A stretch of DNA of 64,000 nucleotides. Origin: Symbiodinium natans (taxonomy: Eukaryota; Sar; Dinophyceae; Suessiales; Symbiodiniaceae). The position numbers and the translations under genes were made by a program. Shown here piece after piece: positions 48,530-59,152 of the stretch (position 1 is the first letter of the stretch; each line of letters starts with the position of its first letter). Where the stretch lies: positions 284,501-348,500 of the forward strand of contig CAJNDS010000014.1 of assembly GCA_905221605.1 (NCBI GenBank). The letters are read 5' to 3'. The notes under the pieces were generated by a model. The model was not told where the DNA came from. It ran no database searches and saw only the letters and a program-made list of their open reading frames with translations.

Positions 48530-49640
48530 AAGTACAAGGCCTGAATTCCATACTGAGAATTAAAGAGTCCCTCAACAACTTCTAGTAAAGCCGAAGAATC
48601 CTTCGGGAAGATGACCTCGCATTGTCCCATGGCCCAAAAATAACATGTGGAGGTTTACGACAATAAGGGACCCCAAATATAGACCCCCACATAGTAGCAT
48701 TAAGACGAAGATGGGGAGAAGCAGTTGGCCGCAGGGGGTTGTCCAAGTAACGCAGTAGCCGAGATTCTGTAGTTACTGTAGTTAGCAATATTGCCTCACA
48801 AGTCCCGACATGGCTATACCGTTTTGAACTACTACCCGACATATCCGCTCTGATAGCATAGGCCTATAGTAGGGAGTTGCCAATGGCAGGAAGAGTTCTA
48901 GGGCTCCAGCTGAAGATGGCTAAGATCTCGACTTACGTTTCCGCGGACTTCTGTGGGAGGCGCGAACACACCCTAAACCCTGACCCCCTAAACCCTAAAC
49001 CCTGCACCCAACATCGGGCTTTGTCTGATATCATATTCCCTACAGGAATCCTCACGTACAGGCTCAGAAAACTTAGGAAGTAGAGCTGTAAATCAGGATG
49101 CCTTGTGAGGCCTTATGAAGGAATCAGGGTACCATGTAAAATTCACGTAGGTGATCTATGTTCATAACCCTACTTCTGTGAAGGTAAACCCCGTGACTCA
49201 ACTCTGAAACCTGTCGGGCTAGAGTAGCGTGCCTATTCTTACGGACATCCTTATCCTCACAAAGCGTGCCTTCTTTATCCTCCCCCTCGCCGTCCTCCTC
49301 ACCAGATGGGGCCTGTGCAGAGATGCCCCTTCAAGGCTTAAGGTTTGGCGATAGTAGGGTACATAATGTAGGCTTTGGGCTTTCTCGGCTTTGAAAAATT
49401 TCGGCGGCTAACCGCAACCCTGCCACATTTCAAGACCCTAAACCCGCCCAAAAGCCATTATCTTTTTAAAGCCCTAAACACTAAATCCTGAACTCTAACC
49501 CGAAACCCCAACGAGGAACCAAATATTGAGGCACACAGGTTCACAGGTTTCAGCGCAATGGGAGCATTGCATTGCTACAAGATCCCGATTGCCATCTGCG
49601 GAAAATCCTCTTATTAAGGGATAGGCTTAGGGTTGAGGGT
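48530..49640. other. Unique stretch with no recognised gene
   Basis: About 1.1 kb with only small degenerate telomere-like patches. An 86-codon minus frame (48582-48842) and a 68-codon plus frame show no motif. Confidence 0.5.
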
Positions 49641-49776
49641 TTAAGGTTTGGGATTCAGGCTATTGGGTCTGGGGTCTAGGATTTAGGGTTTAGGGTCTGG
49701 GGTTTGGGATTTGGGGTTTAGGGTTTAGGGTTAGGCCATTATGTTGTATTAGGGGGTTGTCTGCGGGTTGCTACAC

Positions 49777-49814
49777 GCTTTGCCTCTTCCGGGGCCGCTT
49801 CGCTCACAGTCCAC
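49777..49814 (-). CDS. Short exon, product unknown
   Basis: VDCERSGPGRGK between GGACCGCCAAG|G and GC|GTGTAG. Confidence 0.48.
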
Positions 49815-49839
49815 CTTGGCGGTCCACCCTAACTGAGGT

Positions 49840-49975
49840 TAAGGGTTTAGGGTTTAGGGCTAGGGTTTAGGGTTTAGGGCTTAGGGCTTAGGTTTAGGGT
49901 TTAGGGTTTAGGGTTTAGGGTTTAGGGTTTAGGGTTTAGGGTTTAGGTTTTGGGTTTAGGGTTTGGGGTACAGGG
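49840..49975 (+). repeat. TTTAGGG array
   Basis: About 16 units with TTAGGGC variants. Confidence 0.93.
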
Positions 49976-50180
49976 GTTCAGGGTTTTGGGTGACTGGCTT
50001 GACGCCTTACTACAGCTCCCAATCCCTCTATCCAGAAAGCCAACGGAAAGCCAGCACACCCGAAACCCTACACCCCCAAGACTCGAATCCTAAACCCTAA
50101 ACCCTAAACCCTAAACCCTAAACTCTATACTACTCAGGTGCTTCCTGTCGGGGCTTGGTGGATACCGCAGTCCTAAAAAC

Positions 50181-50203
50181 CTCGTCCTTTTTCTCATGAG
50201 GAA
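50181..50203 (-). CDS. Possible micro-exon
   Basis: FLMRKRT between TACACCCCTAG|T and GAG|GTTTTTAG. Confidence 0.36.
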
Positions 50204-50455
50204 CTAGGGGTGTAAGCGAGGGCTTCAGGGACCTAAACCCTAAACCCTGAACCCTAAGCTTGTAAAGGCCTTGTTCGGGAAATTTGCGGGCCCTTGCACC
50301 CGCTGCTTCCTTTAAGCTTCTTGGGGCTCAGGGCGTAAACGCACATCACTGCAGTGGCTGTGACCGCTGACGCCACGCTTTGCTGCTTAAGCCCGTTGTT
50401 TTGATGTAGCAGAGAGACCCAGGGCTCCAGCACTTTCCTGCCAGCCTTGGCTTTG

Positions 50456-51976
50456 CTACAATAATAAAGGCATTCTGCGCAAGGGGTCCTTCTGATTGAT
50501 GTGTAGCAAAATCTGCCACACAACGCCATTGTAAGTTTTCCTCTTTGGCAACCCGACCTTCTTGGAGAGCCGCTGCATTGCTTCAAGCATTTCTGCCCGC
50601 GGAGCACTCTGAGCTGTGATAAGGTTTTCTTTGAGCAAAAGCCTCCGAACTTGTGCATCCCCTTGAGCCATCTGCCACTGCCCGCTGGTGGCGCTTGAAA
50701 GGAAGGCCCGCATGAACTTGTCAGCAAGCTGTTTTGAAGAGTCACCTGGCTCAGGCAGCGCCGCCGTCTTTCGGAGGAGCTTCTTGTTAAACCCCGTATT
50801 AGCAAATACAAGCATCGCTTCAAACAGGTCTGCATTGTAGTGGTCGTCCAGAAAGCCAAGTCTCTGCAGCGCCTCTTTCACCAGGTCGCTCTTCTGTGTC
50901 AACATGAAAGGGCCCACGCCTCGAAAAAAACTCAAGCACGCTGGGGTTCCATATGTTTTACGCTGGGTCTTGCTGATTCTTGACCTCGTCGCACTTCCAT
51001 GAGGCAGAAAGAAAGCAATCTCCTCATGATAGCTCTGCCACGCGTGGGAAGGCAAGCTTGCCGCAGCTATGCGATGCGCCTCCATGAAGCATGATGTTGA
51101 GGGGTAAACGGTGAGGGGGCCAAGGGAGTTTGTAAAAAAGAATTTCGCAATGGCTGTAGGTAGAAAAACGTTCTCGTGAGGTGTATACCCCCATCTGCAC
51201 AGAAACTCCTTCAACATCTCAACCTCTTTGCTGGCTGTTGCATGTGATATAGGCGCACACTTCTCTACAAATCCTGAGCCATCGGTGTTAAGGACTGCTC
51301 TTACCTTGTACATGAGCTGCTTGCGCAGCTCCAATTGCACCACTTTGATGCCAGCCATCCTGTATTCCTCGATTGCTCCCGCATACGTTGAGGAGACGAA
51401 AACCAAACTCTCCTTTCCAGCCAGGGCAATGGATCTCATGTCCTCAACAAAATCAGTATCCGCTGTCATCAGCGCAACACGACCGATAGAGGGCTCTGAG
51501 ACGAGAGAACGGAGGTGCTTCTGAATGGCCCTGTCGTTTGGTTCTCCAAGTACAACATCACGGCTCACTGGTCTGAAGGCGTATCCAGGTCTGCCCGCAA
51601 GTTCATTCCATTCTGTGTTCAACCGTCTCCCAGGCTCTGCGTAGATCACAGTCCGCACCTCGTGCGAATCACAGCTAAGCTGTTCAACTGCTGATTCAAT
51701 ATCATCCCGCCTTGAGGCGTCTGCATCCACCAATAGCTCAGTGGTGTGAGGCCCTCCTGATTGTCTATGCCGTCCATGTTTTCGGCCCTGAAGTGCAGTA
51801 CGCGTCCGAACACCAGCCCAGCCGGCTGTTGCAAGCCCAGGCAAGTTAATCCGACTGCGGCGGGACGCAGTCAGGCTGGGCCGGATGTAGGCTCCACCCC
51901 CGCCGTGCTTCAGTGGAAGCTCGAAAGCCGGTGTGTACAATGGGGCAGCGGCTGCGCAGAACACTCCCGTATACAT
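50456..51976 (-). CDS. NYN-domain (PIN-like) putative ribonuclease
   Basis: A single 506-codon frame without introns. Residues 81-215 fit an NYN/LabA-type fold: LLVDAD with D84 and D86, ND at 147-148, and LMTADTDF with D173 and D175, followed by a GKESLVFVSS strand. These acidic residues would bind the metal of the nuclease site. The first 75 residues are Ala/Arg/Gly-rich and could be a targeting peptide. The C-terminal 260 residues are unassigned. The ATG directly follows an AG (TTCTTCATCGTTGGCCTAG), which could be a cis or trans splice acceptor. An overlapping 201-codon frame extends to 50254 and raises the possibility of an alternative 3' end. Lack of introns in an intron-dense region may point to a retrocopy. 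Confidence 0.72.
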   Translation of the reverse strand: MYTGVFCAAAAPLYTPAFELPLKHGGGGAYIRPSLTASRRSRINLPGLATAGWAGVRTRTALQGRKHGRHRQSGGPHTTELLVDADASRRDDIESAVEQLSCDSHEVRTVIYAEPGRRLNTEWNELAGRPGYAFRPVSRDVVLGEPNDRAIQKHLRSLVSEPSIGRVALMTADTDFVEDMRSIALAGKESLVFVSSTYAGAIEEYRMAGIKVVQLELRKQLMYKVRAVLNTDGSGFVEKCAPISHATASKEVEMLKEFLCRWGYTPHENVFLPTAIAKFFFTNSLGPLTVYPSTSCFMEAHRIAAASLPSHAWQSYHEEIAFFLPHGSATRSRISKTQRKTYGTPACLSFFRGVGPFMLTQKSDLVKEALQRLGFLDDHYNADLFEAMLVFANTGFNKKLLRKTAALPEPGDSSKQLADKFMRAFLSSATSGQWQMAQGDAQVRRLLLKENLITAQSAPRAEMLEAMQRLSKKVGLPKRKTYNGVVWQILLHINQKDPLRRMPLLL

Positions 51977-52860
51977 CTAGGCCAACGATGAAGAAGCCTA
52001 AACGACCCTTTGTGAATAAGTAGACACGACAAAGCAAACCTTCCCTGGAGCCCGAACCTGCCCAAAACGCGCAAAAGCAAGCTTACAAGTGGTGCATCAA
52101 CACATTGCCAGCTATTTTTTGGCATGAGTTCTCGCAAGTCCAGCACCACATGAGCCAATAGTAGGGAAGCCGATCACATGCAAGCAAGCCTTCTGAAGCA
52201 CCGCAGCCCCGAACCCTGAACCCGTGACTTCGAATTGCGCTTCAGCCCTTTTGAAGGTGTCAGAAAAGGGCTGCACGGCTTGAGGGTTCAGGCTTCGTTT
52301 GGCGCTCAACTTTTTGGAGCGTGTTGGAGCTTTGCAGGCTGAAAGTTACTGGAATCTGAAGCCCTGAACCTCTGCGCCTGGGTTCAGGGCGTAAAGCGCA
52401 CCCTTCCTGCAGGCTTGCCTTCGGCGTCGGCTGCCTCGGGCAACTTTGGGGTTTAGGGTTCGCAGGGTTATCTGAAGTTTAGGGATTCAGTTCGCCCAAA
52501 TTTACTAGATGATGACGTTCTGCTACCCCTCTCTGATGCTACTTTCCCAAGACTCAGTCTTCATGATGCGTAGCGGATGCACTACCTGAAGCCACGTGAA
52601 GGGAACTAAAAGCCTAAACCCTAAACCCTAAACCCAAAGCCTAAACCGCCGAGCAGACGAAACGTGGAGAGCGCAACATGCTTAAGATCAGCAAAGACAC
52701 CGAAGCCAAAGAACCCTAAAATCACCACCCAGCTTCTTAGGGGCACAGACGGAGGTAATATTTAGTGTAGGGTTCGGAATAATTGCTAATAGACCCCCAA
52801 CAACCTGTTCTATATCAATGCCATTATACTCGTTTGCCCATCTCAGCTTTCCGCTACTGA
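51977..52860. other. Upstream region of the NYN gene, no gene seen
   Basis: Mostly unique sequence with small telomere-like patches near 52205, 52445 and 52610. No promoter motif is identifiable. Confidence 0.5.
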
Positions 52861-53005
52861 CTTCATGAACCGCACCCTAAGCCCCACAAGCCACAAAAGC
52901 CCTGCTGACATGCCCGTCGGCTTGTGCAACAGTGGGACCCTTTGTGCCCGGCAAGGCGCGGACTTATGGGAGTCAGGCCTGAGGGAGTCTAGAATTGAGG
53001 GTCTA

Positions 53006-53097
53006 GCCCTTATACTAACTGTCCTTCATAGGGATTACAATAGGCGGTAGAAATAATCCCTGTTAAGGACTGTTAGTCTAAGCGGAAACATCCCAAG
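53006..53097. mobile_element. Family A MITE-like palindrome, copy 5
   Basis: CCCTTATACTAACTGTCCTT and AAGGACTGTTAGTCTAAGCG form the arms; the right end is GGAAACATCCCAAGG. Confidence 0.75.
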
Positions 53098-53130
53098 GTC
53101 TGGAGTTTGCAGGTTTCGGGTGTACCCCTA

Positions 53131-53277
53131 CATCTTAGGGTCTTGGTCCCTTAGTGTGGGCCTTTGCCCTTAAACTAAACGGGCACCCCTTATATACGCT
53201 ATACAAATGAAGGGCCCATACATCTGAACCCTTTAACGGAGGTTAGGGACCACATTAAGGGCCCATGAAACTACCCA
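53131..53277. mobile_element. MITE-like element, family E copy
   Basis: TTGGTCCCTTAGTGTGGGC near the left and GGGACCACATTAAGGGCCCA at the right are approximate inverted repeats. Confidence 0.45.
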
Positions 53278-53452
53278 AAACCCTAAGCCCTAAGCCCTAA
53301 GCTTAGGGCCCTAAGCCCAAAACCCAAAACCCAAAACCCAAAACCAAAACCCCAAACCTCAAACCCTATCCCTAAACCCTAAACCCTAAACCCTAAACCC
53401 TAAACCCTAGACCCTAAACCCTAAAACCTAAAACTTAAACCCTAAACCCTAC

Positions 53453-53565
53453 CTAGCAAATGAAAGTGCCCTCAGTGCCCTCAGACTACAGGTCAGGAGC
53501 TCGCAGCTCCCTCTCCCGCCTCGGCGGCCATCTCCGCCGACGGCTCCTCCCCCTGGCTCGGGGCT
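53453..53565 (-). CDS. Exon, Gly/Arg-rich then Leu-rich
   Basis: 37 codons from GGGCTTTAAG|A to AG|GTAGGG. SPEPGGGAVGGDGRRGGRGS is followed by CELLTCSLRALRALSF. Confidence 0.68.
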
Positions 53566-53757
53566 CTTAAAGCCCAAGAGTTCCAAACCCCAACCTCAAC
53601 CTTAAACCCTAAACCCTAAACCCTGAACTTTAAGCCCTGAACCCTAAACCCAAAAAAACCCAAAAACCCCCCAAAATCCCCCAAAACCCAAAAATTCCCA
53701 AAATCCCTAAAATCCCCAAAAAAAAAAACCCTAAACCCTAAGCGCTGCATCCCGAAC

Positions 53758-53794
53758 CGCCAGGCCACGGTTGCCTAACTTGCTGCACGCCAAT
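53758..53794 (-). CDS. Short exon candidate
   Basis: IGVQQVRQPWPG between GGTTCCAG|A and GCG|GTTCGGG. Confidence 0.38.
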
Positions 53795-54069
53795 CTGGAA
53801 CCCTAAACCCCTCGACGCCCAAACCCTTTTTGGGGTTCGGGTTGTAGGGGTTAGGGTCTGAACTCTAACCCTAAACCCTAAAACCCTATATAAACCCTAA
53901 GCCCTAAACCCGACAGACCCTAAACCTCGAAACCCCAAACCCCTCAACCCCTCGAAACCCTACCCTGAGACACCCTCAACCCCAAAGCCCCCAAAACCAG
54001 CCCAAAACCCCCTCCCCCCCAACGGAAACCCAAAAGCCCAAAACCCCAAAAAAGCCCAGAAGCCCAAAC

Positions 54070-54101
54070 TTCGAGCTGTCTTTCGGCCCCAAGCCCGAAA
54101 C
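54070..54101 (-). CDS. Short exon, product unknown
   Basis: FGLGAERQLE between AACTTGAG|G and GAA|GTTTGGG. Telomere-like variants flank both sides. Confidence 0.52.
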
Positions 54102-54657
54102 CTCAAGTTTAGGGTTTAGGTTTTTAGGGTTTAGGGTTTAGAGTTTAGGGTTGGGGTTTGATTTCATCAACAATTCCTTAGCTTCTGGGTTTCGCGGGTC
54201 TCTGGAAAGACCCAGCGACTCGAAACACCAAAGTTGAGAACAAATCGGCCCAAGACTTAGAGCAATCACTGGCCATTTAGGGTTTAGGGGTTTAGGGCTT
54301 AGGGTTTAGGAGGGTTTCGGGTCTGGGGTTTACGCATAGTTCCTACGAGAGAGTGTTCGCAGAAGGAAGAAAGTCCCGACACAAAGCTCAGAAACAAAAA
54401 TGAGGACACTGCTGCCCTGAAGCCGCACTGAGCCCAAAACCCCTGAACCCTGCACCGTAGCTTGAAACCCCAAACCCTAACCCAAAACCCTAAAACCCTG
54501 AAACCCTGAAACCCTGAATCCCTAAACCCTAAACCCTAAACCCTAAACCCTAAACCCTAAAACTCTGAAACCCTAAACACTAGGTAGGAAAAAACCAGGT
54601 TTACAAGGGACTCTAAGGCCCGAAAGAAGGGAATCAGGGTGGGTACTAGGCATCCCA

Positions 54658-54800
54658 ACCTAAACCCTAAACCCTAAACCCTAAACCCTAAACCCTAAAC
54701 CCTAAACCCTAAACCCTAAACCCTAAACCCTAAACCCTAAACCCTAAACCCTAAACCCTAAACCCCCCTAACCCTAAACCCTACACCCTAAACCCTAAAT
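54658..54800 (-). repeat. CCCTAAA array ending in a C-run
   Basis: About 17 units, then roughly 23 consecutive C from 54806. Confidence 0.95.
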
Positions 54801-54834
54801 CCTAACCCCCCCCCCCCCCCCCCCCCCCGCCGAC

Positions 54835-54902
54835 CCATCAGAGTATGGCCAAAAATCCGAAGCCCGATTTCAACGCGCAGACACTGAAACCCAACTCCCC
54901 AG
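54835..54902 (-). CDS. Exon, product unknown
   Basis: WGVGFQCLRVEIGLRIFGHT then LM, from GACCCTAAG|C to GG|GTCGGCGG. Confidence 0.63.
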
Positions 54903-55029
54903 CTTAGGGTCGAGGGGTGTAGGGGTTCAGGGATTTAGGGTTTGGGGTTTAGGGTGTAGGGTTTAGGGTTCGGGGTCAGTTTAGGGTTTAGGGTGCTTGG
55001 GGTTTAGGGGCTTTAGGGTGGTCTGGAAT

Positions 55030-55134
55030 GTTAGGGTTTAAGGCCCTAAACCCTAAACCCTAAACCCTAACCCTAAACCCCAAACCCTAAACCCTAAACC
55101 CCCAAACCCTAAACCTAAACCCTAAACCCTAAAC
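55030..55134 (-). repeat. CCCTAAA array
   Basis: About 14 units, low-side partner of the array at 55240. Confidence 0.94.
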
Positions 55135-55226
55135 CCCTCCGGCCACGAAGTGCTGCCTCCGGAAGGTTCTGCAGTGGAAGGAAGGCGGAGACTGCAGCCT
55201 CTTCGCCAAGTTGGAGGCCCCAAGCA
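55135..55226 (-). CDS. Exon, product unknown
   Basis: 30 codons including GLQLGEEAAVSAFLPLQNLP and EAALRGRR between AAGTCTGTAG|T and GG|GTTTAGG. The plus strand is also open, so strand relies on agreement with neighbours. Confidence 0.66.
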
Positions 55227-55239
55227 CTACAGACTTAGG

Positions 55240-55456
55240 GTCTAGGGTTTAGGGTTTAGGGTTTAGGGTTTAGGGTTAAGGGTTAAGGGTTATGGGTTAA
55301 GGGTTAAGGGTTAAGGGTTAAGGGTTTAGGGTTTAGGGTTTAGGGTTTAGGGTTTAGGGTTTGGGGTTTAGGGTTTAGGGTTTAGGGTTTAGGGTTTAGG
55401 GTTTAGGGTTTAGGGTTTAGGGTTTAGGGTTTAGGGTTTAGGGTTTAGGGTTTAGG
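55240..55456 (+). repeat. TTTAGGG array with TTAAGGG run
   Basis: About 30 units including eight TTAAGGG. Confidence 0.96.
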
Positions 55457-55479
55457 GCGACACCATAAACCCTGAACCC

Positions 55480-56060
55480 TAAACCCTACACCCTACACAA
55501 GTCCTGAATCCCCGGGGAAGGTAGGTGCCCTTACAGAAGGACCGAACATGGGGAAAACTAGCCGCCAATTCAGGTGTACTATGGTGTCCTGGACCAAGGT
55601 ACGCCGACAGATGTGCTTCCCGTTTTGGGGGCTCAGGGTTTCGAGTTTAGGGTTTCGAGTTGAGTAGGTCAACCCTATGCGCTTCCGACAGGAAGCAGCA
55701 CGCGCTGCCTTTGGCTTGAGGGGCTCAGAAAACTGAGCAAGGAGATTGCATGCGTTAACTCGTTTTGGGAATCTTGGTCTCTACTTACCAAGCATAAGAT
55801 CAATGAGCTGCCAAGTGGGAGTAGAGACGAACTCCGAGCGCTAGCAAACTCATGGTCCAACCTAAAACCCAACCCCACTCATATCCCTTGTCTATACTAA
55901 GACACACCCGAAGTTCAAGTTTTACGACTTCCTTTTCGAAAGGCTACATGAGGGAGAGGAAGCTGCATAAACTTGTCCCTCGATTCTTTGTTTTTTGTGT
56001 CGGGGCGCGGTTGATATCTTCCTTCCATTCGAGGATACATGCGCCAACACGTAGACCCCC
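55480..56060. other. Unique stretch, no gene recognised
   Basis: Short frames on both strands (67 and 70 codons) without motif or splice support. Confidence 0.45.
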
Positions 56061-56499
56061 TTAAAAAGCCTAAACTTACCCTAAACCCTAAACCCTAAAC
56101 GCTAAACCCTAAACCCTAAACCCTAACCCCCCTTGAAAAGGCTAAACCCTGAACCTAAACCCTCGCACAGAAGCATGCAAGCCCAGGGATTTTGGGATCC
56201 TAAATGCTATGTATGCTATGTTTGGGGTTCATCTATGGTAGGTTCCACTAATTGTGGCAATCAAGGGCAAAGAAAGGGTTTGGGGTTCAGTCTGCATTTG
56301 GGTGGCCCAATTCAACAAGTTGCGTAACTTTCAACAAACCAGGCGCTTGCCGCTTGCACGGTCCAGATTTTCGGCTTGCGCAGCGCCTCCCTGATTTCGA
56401 AACCATAAGCCAGTAGGCCCGACCCAAAGGTGTGAGAGCTCCTCACAAGGATGATCGGGTGGTGAAACCGCCATTGCACTATCTTGGAAAGCACAAGGC

Positions 56500-56728
56500 T
56501 CAGCCACCGCCGTAGGCTGCCCCGCTTATTGCGAGTCGGCGGGCCAGCTGCTGCAGCTTTGTGCAACGTTCCCGGGCGATGGCCTTAAAGTCTTCTCCAA
56601 CGTCTAACATGTCATCCGTATCTACGTACTTTGGGAGATTGTCGGCAAGGAGGTCGATGCCAATGTCTTGCTTCATCGTCTCGCGGCGCCGAAAGGGACG
56701 CGCTTGCACTGCCAGTGTATTTTCTTTC
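56500..56728 (-). CDS. Two-exon gene, exon 2, product unknown
   Basis: The acceptor AAAGGCCATCCTAG|G lets the frame of exon 1 (57000-57193) continue exactly. The product of about 140 residues ends ISGAAYGGG before TGA. Exon 2 includes MKQDIGIDLLADNLPKYVDT and DDMLDVGEDFKAIARERCTK. It looks helical, acidic and soluble; no family is recognised. The 271-bp intron is canonical GT-AG and carries no telomere-like block, unlike most introns here. Confidence 0.72.
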
Positions 56729-56999
56729 CTAGGATGGCCTTTAAAAGCCTTTGAAAATGGTCCTGAATTTGATCCTCTTAAACCCAAAGGGTGAAAAAAT
56801 GTTCCAGGACCCTACCTAGTTTCCCTGACCCCATGGCCTTGGGCTTAACCGGCGCACCTGGCCCTCCCCCGGGCTTCCACGTGACGATGGCCAGACCCAT
56901 GACCTATACTGAAGTTGGCACCCTATAGAAAAAAACTGAAACTTTAGCTATTCCTTAGGGATTATAGGAACCAGAAGTTGAAAAGTATTTTCCAAGTAC

Positions 57000-57193
57000 C
57001 CCGAAGTGACCTCGCGCGCAATTGCTGGGTCTGCCGCCAGCAGCCCCTCCATCTCTTTCTGCGAAAAGTGCAGGAAGTGGACTAAGTCGTTTTCCTGCAA
57101 GATCTCCACATCCACGCCCACATCGACTTTTGCCACCAGAAGCTTGGCAGCTTCAAGGACGCCGGGCTGGATTGCTTGGATCGGAGTTGGCAT
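57000..57193 (-). CDS. Two-exon gene, exon 1, product unknown
   Basis: It begins at ATG directly after an AG (CTGCTGCCCAAGAG), possibly a splice acceptor, and includes GVLEAAKLLVAKVDVGVDVE and FSQKEMEGLLAADPAIAREV. The donor is GG|GTACTT. It joins 56728 in phase. The exact upstream start is uncertain because the frame is open before the ATG. Confidence 0.7.
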
Positions 57194-57263
57194 CTCTTGG
57201 GCAGCAGCTGCAGCGCAGCGGGCCTCATGTCTTCTCCGACTAAGGCCGAAACCTTAGTTGCTG

Positions 57264-57347
57264 AGTTCATAAGCTCCCAAAAAATGTACACTTTCAGTTC
57301 TACGGGGGATTACAGTATCCCAAAAAGTGTAAAGTGTACTCACTCAG
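57264..57347. mobile_element. Family B MITE-like element, copy 2
   Basis: Carries TGTACACTTTCAGTTCTACG and ATCCCAAAAAGTGTAAAGTG. It is embedded in the duplicated unit, so copy 3 arose with it. Confidence 0.65.
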
Positions 57348-57550
57348 CTACTCAGAAACCATTTACCCCGAACAGCCCAACTCGAAGGCCGCAGTGTTGG
57401 CACACGGCACGAGAACACGGGCGTGCCATGCTTTCCCACTTCAAACCGATCTTCTTGAAAAAGAATGCTGCGCCTCTGTGCAAAACTGCCGCAAGCAGCT
57501 ACCTGCCTCAGTCATGGCCTTGCTGTCCGCCCCGGGGCCATGCAACATGT

Positions 57551-57575
57551 CTATATATATATATATATATATATG
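57551..57575. repeat. (TA)n microsatellite
   Basis: About 12 TA units; shorter in the second copy at 59439-59456. Confidence 0.9.
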
Positions 57576-57716
57576 AATCAACCCCCCATATGAGCTACGG
57601 TCAAGGCTCAGCACAACAGCTGCCTTACACAACTCGATGCCATTCCGGCCGGACAACTTCCTTGTACACATGCTGCTCCTATTCAGAGTACGGACTAAGG
57701 CGTGAAGTCCATCTAT

Positions 57717-58017
57717 TTAGGGTTGAGGGTTTAGTTCAGGGTTTAGGGTTTGGGCGCCAGCCGTTCGCAAAAGAAGTCCCGGAGCTTTTAGGGTTTAGGG
57801 CTAGTTTGAGATTCTGGGTCATGGTGCGGCCCACAAGCTCAGGGCGCAGGTTTGCTTCATGGCTGGTGTCAGACCGGGGCGAGTTGGGGTAGCCTGCGGG
57901 TTTCATAGACTCGCATCCTGGGAATCAAAATTCTCATAGGGGTGCCCCCGCCTAGGCAGTTAGAGGAACCTTGGGGACAAAAGGAAAACTTCAATGGATG
58001 GGTGAGCCCCTAAGCCC
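57717..58017. other. Spacer between the duplicated units
   Basis: Contains a short TTTAGGG patch and unique sequence. No gene is visible. Confidence 0.6.
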
Positions 58018-58205
58018 TAAATGCTATGTTTGGGGTTTATCTATGGTAGGTTCCCTAAATTGCGGCACCCAAGGGCAAACAAAGGGTTTGGGGTTCAGTC
58101 TTCATGTGGGTGGCCCAATTTCAACAAATTGCCGAACCCTCAACAAGCCAGGCGCTGCCGCTTGCATGGCCCAGGTTTTCGGCTTGCGCAGCGCCTCCGT
58201 TTGGC

Positions 58206-58242
58206 TTCGCAAACAGGGAGGCGGCGCCTCCCTGTTTACGAA
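58206..58242. repeat. Inverted repeat specific to copy 2
   Basis: TTCGCAAACAGGGAGGC and GCCTCCCTGTTTACGAA form a 17-bp stem with a 3-base loop. Copy 1 has only one arm. Confidence 0.85.
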
Positions 58243-58310
58243 ACCATTAGCATAGGTCCAACCCAACGTGCGAGAGATCCTCACAAGGATGATCGGGTGG
58301 TGAAACCGCC

Positions 58311-58414
58311 ATAAGCGGGGCAGCCTACGGCGGCGGTTGAGCCTTGCGCTTTCCAAGATAGCACTATCTTGAAAAGCACAAGGCTCAACCACCGCCGTAG
58401 GCTGCCCCGCTTAT
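58311..58414. repeat. 50-bp-arm hairpin specific to copy 2
   Basis: Arms 58311-58360 and 58365-58414 are inverted copies with about three mismatches around GCAC. Copy 1 contains only the right arm. Confidence 0.9.
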
Positions 58415-59082
58415 TGTGAGTCGGCGGGCCAGCTGCTGCAGCTGTGTGCAACGTCCCGGGCGATGGCCTTAAAGCTTTCTCCAACGTCTAACATGTCATC
58501 TGCATCTACGTACTTTGGGAGATTGTCGGCAAGGAGGTCGATGCCAATGTCTTGCTTCATCGTCTCGCAGCGCCGACAGGGACGCGCTTGCACTGCCAGT
58601 GTATTTTCTTTCCTAGGATGGCCTCTAAAAGCCTCTGAAAATGGTCCTGAATATGATCCTCTTAAACCCAAAGGGTGAAAAAAAAATGTTCCAGGACCCT
58701 ACCTAGTTTCCCGGACCCCGTGGCCAAGGCAGGCTTAACCGGCGCACCTGGCCCTCCCCCGGGCTTCCACGTGACAATGGCCAGATCCATGACCTATACT
58801 GAAGTTGGCACCCTATAGCAAAAATTGAAACTTTAGCTACTCCTTAGGGATTATAGGAACCAGAAGTTGAAAAGTATTTCCAAGTACCCCGAAGTGACCT
58901 CGTGCGCTATTGCTTGGTCTGCCGCCAGCAAGCCCCTCCATCTCTTTCTGCGAGAAGTACAGGAAGCGGACTACGTCGTTTTCCTGCAGTATCTCCACAT
59001 CCATGCCCACGTCGACTTTTGCCACAAGAAGCTTGGCAGCTTCAAGGACGCCGGGTGGGATCGGAGCTGGGGCCGGGGGCAT
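58411..59082 (-). pseudogene. Decayed second copy of the two-exon gene
   Basis: Compared with copy 1, exon 1 has a one-base insertion near 58930 and a nearby one-base loss, and exon 2 loses a T near 58450. After that loss the frame ends early in PADSQ. Both exons are otherwise recognisable. Confidence 0.7.
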
Positions 59083-59152
59083 CTCTTGGGCAGCAGTTAC
59101 AGCGCAGCGGGCCTCATGTCTTCTCCGACTAAGGCCGAAACCTTAGTTGCTG

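Larger units (their letters stand above)
56201..57716. repeat. Tandem duplication, copy 1
   Basis: It begins TAAATGCTATG and ends CGTGAAGTCCAT, matching 58018-59606 closely throughout. It carries the intact two-exon gene. Confidence 0.93.

Noticed and set aside
50254-50859. 201-codon minus ORF overlapping the NYN gene
   Set aside because: Most of it overlaps the longer frame, which has the recognisable domain. Only its last 65 codons are unique, and they have no motif. Kept as a possible alternative 3' end.
51960-52010. Spliced-leader relic upstream of the NYN ATG
   Set aside because: I looked for the CATTTTGGCTCAAG core of the dinoflagellate leader around gene starts and did not see it; the scan by eye was not exhaustive.
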